Positions 7,468 through 13,680 of a DNA stretch of 18,798 nt are shown one piece after another; position 1 is the stretch's first letter; the number at the start of each line of letters is the position of its first letter. The notes under the pieces were generated by a model. The model had not been told where the DNA came from. It saw only the letters and a list, made by a program, of their open reading frames with translations, and did no database searches. The position numbers were made by a program, and so were the translations under genes. Source of the stretch: M55B112 sp040880545 (GTDB taxonomy: Bacteria > Bacteroidota > Bacteroidia > Bacteroidales > GCA-2748055); contig JBBDIE010000133.1 in the NCBI GenBank assembly GCA_040880545.1, forward strand, positions 1 to 18,798, in the 5' to 3' direction.

Positions 7468-8355
7468 ATGACCATACTGGAAGAGATCAAAAATTCGTAC
7501 AAGCAGGGATCTGTGCTGCATAAGCTCATTTACATCAATGTGGCCGTTTTCCTCGCGCTGCATATTGGGGTCATCTTCCTGGTACTGGCAAACCAGATCG
7601 ATCGCGACCAAAGTATTAATGAGATACTGCTATACCTGGCGGTACCCTCCGACCTGCCAACACTCATGCGGAAACCCTGGACGATTATTACCTATATGTT
7701 TACCCACGGGTTTCTATATCATATCATTTTTAACCTGTTGATCCTTTACTGGTTTGGCCGGTTTTTTATTGAAGAATTCGGAGTAAAAAAGGTACTGGGA
7801 GTATATATCCTGGGCGGACTCGCAGGCGCATTGCTCTATGTCGGTTTCTACAATATATTCCCGTTCTTTGAAGAGGTCAGGGAATATTCCATCGCCACCG
7901 GGGCATCTGCGTCCGTCATGGCCATCGTAATCGCAGTAGCCACCCTGGTGCCCAATCGGCAGATGCATATTGTGCTCGTCGGACCGGTAAAGATCATCTA
8001 TATTGCCCTGATCCTGTTTGTTACCTCCACAATTCTTGATTTTACTGACAATACTGGCGGGAAGATCGCCCATATCGGTGGCGCCCTCACAGGATTCCTG
8101 TTTGCCAGCTATTTCAGAAAGGGGCATGACATTACCCGGGGGTTCGACCGGTTCATCGAAAACTTCCTTGCACTGTTCAAACGCAGTAAAAATATGAAAG
8201 TCACATACAAAAAGCCGGCTGATGACTACCAATATAAAAAGCAAGAAGCAGCTGAACAAGCTGAAGTAGATAAAATACTGGATAAGATCTCCAAAGGAGG
8301 ATATGATTCGCTTACCAAAGAGGAGAAGGAAAAGCTGTTTAACATGAAAAGGTAA
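7468..8355 (+). CDS. Rhomboid family intramembrane serine protease with C-terminal tail (second of the pair)
   Basis: A 295-residue paralogue of the preceding gene. H85 and N89 (HIIFN), nucleophile S147 and H202 (KIAHIGG) are all present, but the GxSG motif reads GASA (145-148), with the last Gly replaced by Ala. The catalytic pair is intact, so activity remains likely. After the membrane domain (to about 215) there is a cytosolic tail ending in a conserved-looking block (about 266-295, EVDKILDKISKGGYDSLTKE). I recognise this as the tail found on many Bacteroidetes rhomboids (DUF6576 as I recall). Two paralogues in tandem, only one with a tail, suggests divided substrate choice or a heteromeric function. 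Confidence 0.9.
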   Translation: MTILEEIKNSYKQGSVLHKLIYINVAVFLALHIGVIFLVLANQIDRDQSINEILLYLAVPSDLPTLMRKPWTIITYMFTHGFLYHIIFNLLILYWFGRFFIEEFGVKKVLGVYILGGLAGALLYVGFYNIFPFFEEVREYSIATGASASVMAIVIAVATLVPNRQMHIVLVGPVKIIYIALILFVTSTILDFTDNTGGKIAHIGGALTGFLFASYFRKGHDITRGFDRFIENFLALFKRSKNMKVTYKKPADDYQYKKQEAAEQAEVDKILDKISKGGYDSLTKEEKEKLFNMKR

Positions 8356-8366
8356 AGGCTGGCTCT

Positions 8367-8379
8367 CCCGGAATCCGGG
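8367..8379 (+). other. Short GC-rich hairpin after the rhomboid pair
   Basis: CCCGG-AAT-CCGGG forms a perfect 5-bp stem with a 3-nt loop, 11 nt after the stop of the second rhomboid gene. The following sequence, TATGTGGTTTT, is not a clean U-run, so it is not a standard intrinsic terminator. It may stabilise the upstream mRNA end or attenuate read-through to the next gene. Confidence 0.3.
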
Positions 8380-8403
8380 TATGTGGTTTTAACAAGTTGT
8401 TTT

Positions 8404-9504
8404 GTGAGAAAACTGACAAGAAAAATAATTATCATTGCCAATTTCCTGGTTGCGGTTTTGCTGCTGCTATCCTATACTGCGCCCTTTATTAACCCTGCAA
8501 AAATTCTTCTCCCTGCTTTTCTCGGACTTGCGTACCCATACCTTCTGCTGGCTAATTTTATCTTTTTCATATACTTTACCATCCGGCTCAGAAGAGAACT
8601 GCTCATCTCCCTGGCAGCCATTTTAATCGGATGGGGACACCTTATGAATTTTATTCCCATGAACTTCGCCGCCAGGAATGAACAACACGACACGGAACAA
8701 AAGGAAGAATTCAGGGTCATGTCCTATAATGTAAGGACCTTCGATCAGTTCAACTGGAGCAACGAAGAAGATTATATTGAAGGCATCTATCAGCTGATTG
8801 CGGATGAATCTCCCGACATCCTCTGTATCCAGGAATTTTACACGGTGAACAGACCCGGGATGCGGGAATCAGATGTCCGGCGGAGTCTCTCTGATCATCC
8901 CCACTTTTCCATCTACTACAGCCTTAGAAACCAAACCGGAGGTGACTTCGGAATTGCCACATTCAGTAAATACCCCATTATAAAAACCAGCAGGATTCCC
9001 TTCGATAACTCCCTGAACCATGCCGTATATACCGACATAAACCTCGGTAAGGATACAATCAGGGTCTTCAATATTCACCTTCAATCTATCCGGTTCGTGG
9101 AACGGAATTACAGTTTTATCGACACCCTGTCACTGAAATATTCCAACAAACAACTCGCCGAATTCAGGGACATCGGCATGAGGCTTCGGGACGCTTTTGT
9201 CAGACGGGCAGAACAGTCGAACATTATTTACAATTATATTCAGGAATCGCCCTACCCCGTCATTGTCGTGGGTGATTTTAACGATACCCCGGTATCATAT
9301 GCCTATCGCAAAATTCAAAAAGGATTATTTGATGCTTTTCGTGAATCAGGCAGGGGCTTTGGAAATACCTACGCAGGGGATCTCCCCTCTTACCGCATCG
9401 ACTTCATTCTCTACAGCAAACCCCTGGAGTCGGTAAAATTCACCAGGTTGAAATCAAAATATTCTGACCATTATCCAATTTCTGCATCATTTCAGTGGCC
9501 CTAG
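8404..9504 (+). CDS. Membrane-anchored endonuclease/exonuclease/phosphatase family protein
   Basis: 366 residues from a GTG start. Three predicted N-terminal helices (about 8-29, 34-60 and 66-84) are followed by a DNase I-like/EEP fold (about 102-366). EEP motifs visible: N109 in MSYNVRTF, a Glu in CIQEF, D291 and N293 in VVGDFNDTP, and D355-H356 in SDHYP. This set supports a metal-dependent phosphodiesterase or phosphatase. Substrate cannot be read from sequence: nucleic acid, phosphoinositide-like headgroups or nucleotides are all possible. The fold is probably on the periplasmic side or at the membrane surface; topology is uncertain. I chose GTG 8404 (MRKLTRKI) over GTG 8383 because it gives the basic N-terminus followed at once by a helix, as in homologues I recall. 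The start lies 48 nt after the second rhomboid gene. Confidence 0.82.
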   Translation: MRKLTRKIIIIANFLVAVLLLLSYTAPFINPAKILLPAFLGLAYPYLLLANFIFFIYFTIRLRRELLISLAAILIGWGHLMNFIPMNFAARNEQHDTEQKEEFRVMSYNVRTFDQFNWSNEEDYIEGIYQLIADESPDILCIQEFYTVNRPGMRESDVRRSLSDHPHFSIYYSLRNQTGGDFGIATFSKYPIIKTSRIPFDNSLNHAVYTDINLGKDTIRVFNIHLQSIRFVERNYSFIDTLSLKYSNKQLAEFRDIGMRLRDAFVRRAEQSNIIYNYIQESPYPVIVVGDFNDTPVSYAYRKIQKGLFDAFRESGRGFGNTYAGDLPSYRIDFILYSKPLESVKFTRLKSKYSDHYPISASFQWP

Positions 9505-9526
9505 AGACAAAGCATACATTGTCTCT
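9503..9526 (+). terminator. Hairpin overlapping the end of the EEP-fold gene
   Basis: AGAGACAA (9503-9510) and TTGTCTCT (9519-9526) are perfect 8-bp arms around an 8-nt loop. The left arm starts inside the TAG stop codon. No T-tract follows (TCGGCGGTCCCC), so it could be an mRNA 3'-end stabiliser or a factor-dependent stop signal rather than a classic terminator. It marks the probable end of the mutL-rhomboid-EEP gene group. Confidence 0.42.
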
Positions 9527-9588
9527 TCGGCGGTCCCCAAGGGCGGATCACGGTGTATAATTTAATACATTGTTAATAAAGTTGTGAA

Positions 9589-9615
9589 TTTGAATGGATT
9601 AAAATTTTACTTTTG
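9589..9615 (+). promoter_or_regulatory. Candidate promoter of the SPOR lipoprotein gene
   Basis: TACTTTTG at 9608-9615 exactly matches the Bacteroidetes -7 consensus TAnnTTTG, 26 nt before the ATG. The -33 side is less clear: TTTG at 9589-9592 is only 15 nt upstream, and TTG at 9582-9584 is 23 nt upstream. The surrounding sequence is strongly AT-rich, as expected for a promoter. Confidence 0.45.
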
Positions 9616-9641
9616 AGTTAGAATACTAAAATTAAACTGTC

Positions 9642-10100
9642 ATGAAAAAGATTGCAATTCTATTATTGGTAATAATCACTGCTTCATCATGTTCGCTTTT
9701 TGAGAAACCTTCCATGACCCAGGAGGAAATAGACCAGCTGGTAACAGAAAAGGCAGCAGTTGAAGAAGAACTGGCCAACCTGCATGAAGAATATGACCTG
9801 CTCCGGATGAAGGCGGATGAGTGTGCGCAAATGCTTGAACAGCAAGCTAATAAAACCGCGGCTGTTGCTGCTACGGGGAGGTATTATGTGATCGCTGGAA
9901 GTTTTAAAACCAGTTCCTATGCCGACGAGTATTCTGCAAAGGTCAGACAAAACGGTGGTGAGGGGACCATCCTCCAGGGACCATACAATTTCAACCTGGT
10001 GGCATACAGCTCCCATGCATCCATTCGAGATGCGATAGAAAGTCTCTATGTTGCACGGACCTCCATATCAGATGAAGCCTGGGTTTACAGGGACAGGTAG
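9642..10100 (+). CDS. SPOR-domain lipoprotein
   Basis: 152 residues. The signal peptide ends in A-S-S-C with lipidated C17, followed by a predicted coiled coil rich in Glu, Leu and Ala (about 27-68), then a SPOR domain (about 80-150: YYVIAGSFKTSSYADEYSAK ... YNFNLVAYSS). SPOR domains bind peptidoglycan glycan strands stripped of stem peptides, typically at the division septum. The likely role is therefore an envelope lipoprotein localised to sites of wall remodelling; its partner is unknown. It has its own candidate promoter and ends 3 nt from the stop of the convergent phosphofructokinase gene. Confidence 0.88.
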   Translation: MKKIAILLLVIITASSCSLFEKPSMTQEEIDQLVTEKAAVEEELANLHEEYDLLRMKADECAQMLEQQANKTAAVAATGRYYVIAGSFKTSSYADEYSAKVRQNGGEGTILQGPYNFNLVAYSSHASIRDAIESLYVARTSISDEAWVYRDR

Positions 10101-10103
10101 ATC

Positions 10104-11315
10104 TTAGCTGATTTCGCTGCCGGTCATTATAAATAGTGGCTGAAGCTCAAAACTTTTGAAATGTGGTCTGAGCCGGTCGGTGTTGTAATGCTTTTTCACA
10201 TCCACAAATTTTGAACTGGTGGTGACCACATCCAGTGGCGCATTATCATACCTGCCGCTTCTGAGAACCACTAACCGGCCATGGATCCCTTTCAGTATCA
10301 GGTCAAGTGCCAGGTTACCATAAGCCATGGGAACAATGGAATCGATGGCATCCGGATCGCCACCACGAACTAAATACCCCAACGACTGGTTAATCACATT
10401 CACCGGGTTCCCGTGATGAAATTTGGGAGAGATCTCCTTGATCCGTTCAGAAACCATCATTCCGATACCCCCAAGTTTTGCATGGCCATACGCGTCCTTC
10501 TCTTCACTTTTGAGCACCATTTTGTCCATTCCTTTGAATGTGGCACCTTCTGAAACAAGCACCACCGAATAATTGCTCGGGTTCTTGTCGCGGTCATCCA
10601 CGAGCAGTTCTGTGAGATGCTCCAGGTCAAATTTAAACTCCGGTATCACACACCTGTTGGCCGCACCTGCCATGGTGGGCAGCATGGCCGTAAATCCCGA
10701 ATATCTGCCAAATACCTCGATCACCAATATCCGTTCATGGGACCCGGCGGATGTGCGGAGTGTGTTCGTCATCTGAATGGTCCGAGTAACACAGGTACTG
10801 AAACCGATACAATAATCGGTGCCCGGCACATCATTGTCCATCGTCTTGGGAATGGCAATCACCTTGAATCCCTCTTTGAACAGGCGAACGCCAAAGCTGA
10901 GGGTATCGTCCCCTCCTATGGGTATAAGATATTCAATTCCAAGATATTCCAGGTTTTTGATCACCTCCGGAGTAAGGTCATTGAGCTCTTTGTTGTACTT
11001 GTCAGCCAGGTGTTCAGGCACATCCGTTTTCTTTACCCGGCCGGGATTCATCCGCGACGTATGCAAAAATGTACCTCCGGTGCGTCCCGCTTTATTTACG
11101 ATCTGTTCCGATAAAATAACATAACAATTGCTGTTATCCGCATCCTTTTCCCGTTGAATCTCCATGACTCCCGCCCAACCGCGCCGAAGCCCGATTACCT
11201 GGTAACCCTCACGCAATGCCCGGATTGTTACCGCCCTGATTGCCGGATTAAGTCCCGGTACGTCTCCACCTCCCGTAAGGATGCCAATGGTGCCTTTCTT
11301 CTTGATATTTGCCAT
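10104..11315 (-). CDS. 6-phosphofructokinase family enzyme, PPi-type signature (paralogue 1)
   Basis: Phosphorylates fructose 6-phosphate to fructose 1,6-bisphosphate in glycolysis. The 403 residues are longer than the roughly 320 of E. coli PfkA. Motifs: GGGDVPGLN (15-23), GGDD (134-137), PKTMDND (156-162, with catalytic Asp), FGRYSG (202-207), a VSEG motif and LVRGGDPD. The positions that set donor choice read Asp (D137, Gly104 in E. coli) and Lys (K157, Gly124 in E. coli). In the literature on this family this pair marks pyrophosphate-dependent, reversible enzymes, so PPi is the favoured phosphoryl donor; an assay would decide. It is followed on the convergent strand by the SPOR gene after 3 nt, and lies downstream of a second PFK gene with a 225-nt spacer holding its own candidate promoter. 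The ATG gives the usual short basic N-terminus before the first strand. Confidence 0.9.
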   Translation of the reverse strand: MANIKKKGTIGILTGGGDVPGLNPAIRAVTIRALREGYQVIGLRRGWAGVMEIQREKDADNSNCYVILSEQIVNKAGRTGGTFLHTSRMNPGRVKKTDVPEHLADKYNKELNDLTPEVIKNLEYLGIEYLIPIGGDDTLSFGVRLFKEGFKVIAIPKTMDNDVPGTDYCIGFSTCVTRTIQMTNTLRTSAGSHERILVIEVFGRYSGFTAMLPTMAGAANRCVIPEFKFDLEHLTELLVDDRDKNPSNYSVVLVSEGATFKGMDKMVLKSEEKDAYGHAKLGGIGMMVSERIKEISPKFHHGNPVNVINQSLGYLVRGGDPDAIDSIVPMAYGNLALDLILKGIHGRLVVLRSGRYDNAPLDVVTTSSKFVDVKKHYNTDRLRPHFKSFELQPLFIMTGSEIS

Positions 11316-11332
11316 ATCGCCTGATTTTTGCC

Positions 11333-11364
11333 TAAAAGTAGGACAATATCAGTCGCCTGTCAAT
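11333..11364 (-). promoter_or_regulatory. Candidate promoter of PFK paralogue 1
   Basis: On the minus strand, ATTG (11364-11361) is followed after 20 nt by TACTTTTA (11340-11333), close to the TTTG...TAnnTTTG consensus with one mismatch in each element. The ATG begins 17 nt after the -7 element, the same spacing as at gmhA. This suggests that the downstream PFK gene can be expressed separately from the upstream one. Confidence 0.5.
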
Positions 11365-11479
11365 ATATAACCGGGTTTTTTATCAGGTGCGGGGAAAAAT
11401 TGGATATCATTGCATGTACACGAGCGCTCACGTAACATCATGTATTTCCTCCGGCAGATAAGGTATATCCTCTCCATCA

Positions 11480-11529
11480 GGTTTATCCGGGGAGCCCACA
11501 ACCCATGTGAATCATCTGGCTTATAAACC
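11480..11529 (-). other. Nested stem-loop after PFK paralogue 2
   Basis: Three nested pairings start 12 nt after the stop codon of the upstream PFK gene: an outer GGTTTAT/ATAAACC stem (7 bp), a middle AGCC/GGCT stem (4 bp) and an apical CACA/TGTG stem (4 bp) with a 5-nt loop. No U-tract follows on the minus strand, so this is not a standard intrinsic terminator. It may be an mRNA 3'-end structure or a leader element for the downstream PFK gene. Chance cannot be excluded. Confidence 0.3.
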
Positions 11530-11540
11530 TACTGTCGTCG

Positions 11541-12764
11541 CTACATTTCCCACTCCAGGATTCTGAAGAAATCGTATTCCTCCGGATTTTTCACATACTT
11601 CTTGGCTGCCCTGTAATCTTCCTTCACCAGGTAATGCAGGTTATTCCTGAATATCATTTGTACATTGGGAGAGTTCACGTCCACCAGGCGCGGTTTCACC
11701 TTGCCATTCTTGTCTTCCACATCCTTCAGAAACAGCGGCTTAACTTCCGAGTTCCGGTTGATCATGATCATACAGCCTGTCATACCCTGTTGAAACAACT
11801 TAAACACACCGAGTCCCAGCCTTGTTGCATAAGCAAGGTCGTACGCCACCGGGCGACAGCAACGCAGTTCATAACCCATCTCGTTGGGACGGCTTTTCAC
11901 CTTGATCCGAAGCTTCTTCAACTCCTGCTGGGTGAGCATATTGAAAATGTGGGATTTGCTGACATTTCCCAGTTCCGGGTGACCATGTTCGTCGTAAGTA
12001 AAATTGATCCCTGTATCGATGATCTCCTTGTCGCTCATGAAATGGAACACACCTTCACTGATAATGGCCACGCCATAATCAATCCCCAGTATTCTCCTTT
12101 TTACCATGGAAGAGATCACCAATTTGGTGATCTTGTCGAACGTGATCTTTGTCTTGTTAAACATCTCCGGAATGATAATCATCGGGTAATGGGTGGCCGT
12201 TCCGATTCCCATGGCCAGATGGCCCGCCTCACGGCCCATCGCCGATACAACAAACCAGTTCCCGCTGGTACGTGCATCTTCATAAATGGTGGTGGCAAGT
12301 CTTACCCCTTCTTCCTTGGCCGAATGATAACCAAATGTTGGAGTTCCGTCAGGAAGCGGCAGGTCGTTGTCAATGGTCTTTGGAACATGAATGTTCTTAA
12401 CATCCAGTTTCTGGCTTGCCAGGTACTTGGTCAGCCTGTTTGCTGTGGAAGCTGTATCGTCACCGCCAATAGTCACCAGCAGTTTTACATTGTATTTCTT
12501 GAAAAATTCAACACTGAATTCATCATCTCTCGGTTTAAACCTGCTCATTTTAAGTGCCGAACCTCCACGACTGTAAATCTGGTCCGCATAATCAAAATCC
12601 AAATACTCAAACGCCGGTTCTTCCGAGAATAAACTCTTATACCCACCGTTCAGGCCCAACACATTGTACCCGTTATTGATAAATATTTTTGTTACTGAAC
12701 TGATCACCGTATTAATCCCCGGAGCCGGGCCACCTGCGCAAAGTATAGCAACAGCTTCTTTCAT
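11541..12764 (-). CDS. Phosphofructokinase family enzyme, PPi-type signature (paralogue 2)
   Basis: 407 residues from ATG 12764; an in-frame TTG at 12788 would add 8 residues but gives no conserved sequence. It carries CAGGPAPGIN in place of the GGDAPGMN nucleotide loop, a form I associate with long-type pyrophosphate-dependent PFKs. It also has GGDD (100-103, Asp at the Gly104 position), PKTIDND (128-134, Lys at the Gly124 position, catalytic Asp), MGREAGH and SEG. It is clearly diverged from paralogue 1, which has the RGG loop of the short class, so the two are not a recent duplication. Predicted role: reversible PPi-linked conversion of fructose 6-phosphate to the 1,6-bisphosphate; other phosphosugar substrates are possible. 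It heads the minus-strand pair, divergent from the zinc operon. Confidence 0.88.
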   Translation of the reverse strand: MKEAVAILCAGGPAPGINTVISSVTKIFINNGYNVLGLNGGYKSLFSEEPAFEYLDFDYADQIYSRGGSALKMSRFKPRDDEFSVEFFKKYNVKLLVTIGGDDTASTANRLTKYLASQKLDVKNIHVPKTIDNDLPLPDGTPTFGYHSAKEEGVRLATTIYEDARTSGNWFVVSAMGREAGHLAMGIGTATHYPMIIIPEMFNKTKITFDKITKLVISSMVKRRILGIDYGVAIISEGVFHFMSDKEIIDTGINFTYDEHGHPELGNVSKSHIFNMLTQQELKKLRIKVKSRPNEMGYELRCCRPVAYDLAYATRLGLGVFKLFQQGMTGCMIMINRNSEVKPLFLKDVEDKNGKVKPRLVDVNSPNVQMIFRNNLHYLVKEDYRAAKKYVKNPEEYDFFRILEWEM

Positions 12765-12848
12765 CTTAACAATTTTATGGTTTTCCAAATCAATTAATTA
12801 TTTCCGTTTTTTTGAGAGCGCCAAATTACACATTTTTCTAACAAAACT

Positions 12849-12861
12849 GCTGTAGAACAGC
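12849..12861. repeat. 13-bp palindrome upstream of PFK paralogue 2
   Basis: GCTGT-AGA-ACAGC is a perfect 5-bp inverted repeat with a 3-nt spacer in the 182-nt space between the divergent PFK and zinc-operon starts. It is about 85 nt before the PFK ATG and 86 nt before the regulator ATG. It could be a regulator binding site for either direction or a small hairpin. No recognised motif. Confidence 0.3.
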
Positions 12862-12919
12862 TCTAAATTATTTTCGGAACAAATGGCTCGGCCCAATGGT
12901 TAATTCAAAAAAATATTTC

Positions 12920-12942
12920 TATTTTTGCAACTCATTTGCAAA
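12920..12942 (+). promoter_or_regulatory. Candidate Zur/Fur-type operator overlapping the -7 element
   Basis: The 19-bp sequence TTTGCAACTCATTTGCAAA (12924-12942) is a near-perfect palindrome: apart from the centre, only one base pair is asymmetric. This size and symmetry are typical of Fur-family operators. It begins within TATTTTTG (12920-12927), an exact match to the Bacteroidetes -7 consensus, so a bound repressor would block RNA polymerase. The regulator ATG is 19 nt past the -7 element. No convincing -33 element was seen. I saw no second copy in the window, so one site probably controls the whole cluster. Confidence 0.55.
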
Positions 12943-12946
12943 TATT

Positions 12947-13354
12947 ATGGATCCGGGAATCCTCCTACATACCATCGGTTTAAGCAAAACCCGTAACCGG
13001 GTGAACATCCTGAAAATCCTGGAAAAGGCAGCCAGGCCTTTATCGGGGAAGGAGATCTGTACCGGATTGTATGAAAAATGCGATAAATCCACCGTACACC
13101 GAACGCTAAATTCGCTGTTCCAAAAAAAGGTAGTGCAGCGGGTGATCATCGACCACGAAGTGAAGTATGTATTGAAGAGGTTCCACCAAAATGAAAACGG
13201 GGATAAAAATGATCATATCCATTTTAAATGTTCCCGGTGCGGAAGGCTCGTTTGCCTGACTGAAATTGAGGTAAAGGATTTCCGGCTCCCGGCAGGATTT
13301 GTTAAAGAGGAAAACCAGTTCCTGGTCATTGGAAAATGCGACAAATGTCAATAA
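12947..13354 (+). CDS. zur: Fur-family metal-dependent repressor, probably zinc-sensing (Zur)
   Basis: 135 residues. An N-terminal winged helix (about 8-78, with STVHRTLNSL as recognition region) is followed by a metal-binding dimerisation domain. Two CxxC pairs, C95/C98 and C131/C134, form the structural zinc site of the family; H90 and H92 in DHIHF belong to the regulatory metal site. Subfamily cannot be read from the sequence alone; Zur is inferred because the gene heads a cluster with znuACB. Fur or Mur remain possible. I start at ATG 12947, not the ATG at 12896: the upstream choice would place the operator and -7 element inside the coding region and add 17 residues (MVNSKKYFYFCNS...) foreign to the family. 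The gene's end overlaps the yidD start. Confidence 0.85.
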   Translation: MDPGILLHTIGLSKTRNRVNILKILEKAARPLSGKEICTGLYEKCDKSTVHRTLNSLFQKKVVQRVIIDHEVKYVLKRFHQNENGDKNDHIHFKCSRCGRLVCLTEIEVKDFRLPAGFVKEENQFLVIGKCDKCQ

Positions 13355-13656
13355 AAGAAAAAATAGAGAATTTTCCCCTGGTAAAATGGATCAGGGCAGG
13401 ATTATCACTCATCTTGATCATCCCGGTAAAGATCTACCAGTGGGTGATCTCCCCTATGTTACCCGGCACCTGCAGGTATGAGCCCACCTGCTCCAACTAT
13501 GCCATCGAGGCCCTGAAGGTTCATGGCCCTCTGAAAGGGCTGTTGATGGGTACCAGGAGAATTTTAAGCTGTCATCCCTGGGGCGGACACGGGTACGATC
13601 CGGTACCGCCAAAGGGTACACCTCTATTGCGATTTAAAAAATACAAACCAAAATGA
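13345..13656 (+). CDS. yidD: Membrane protein insertion efficiency factor YidD
   Basis: A small inner-membrane-associated protein that assists YidC/Sec insertion. The 103 residues contain the full YidD core: PVKIYQWVISPMLPGTCRYEPTCSNYA, EALKVHGPLKG, RRILSCHPWGGHGYDPVP, with the conserved Cys residues C43, C49 and C76. The N-terminus carries about 15 more residues than the shortest homologues, and the C-terminus ends in a basic tail. Start: ATG 13345 has GGAAAA 8 nt upstream; ATG 13336 also lies in frame but its purine run would be too close. It overlaps the regulator gene by 10 nt, and znuA follows after 24 nt, so it is embedded in the zinc operon rather than beside rnpA/yidC, where the gene is often found. 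Confidence 0.93.
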   Translation: MSIKEKIENFPLVKWIRAGLSLILIIPVKIYQWVISPMLPGTCRYEPTCSNYAIEALKVHGPLKGLLMGTRRILSCHPWGGHGYDPVPPKGTPLLRFKKYKPK

Positions 13657-13680
13657 AACGTACAATTAAAAAATAAACCG

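Noticed and set aside
11422..11429. GAGCGCTC palindrome in the PFK spacer
   Set aside because: An 8-bp palindrome is common by chance and its flanks do not extend the symmetry.
11634..12632. Long open frame (332 codons) on the plus strand
   Set aside because: It is entirely antisense to the clearly coding PFK paralogue 2, and its translation has a biased His/Cys/Arg composition with no recognisable domain.
12896..12946. Longer Fur-family start at ATG 12896
   Set aside because: It adds 17 residues foreign to the family and would put the palindromic operator and the -7 element inside the coding region.
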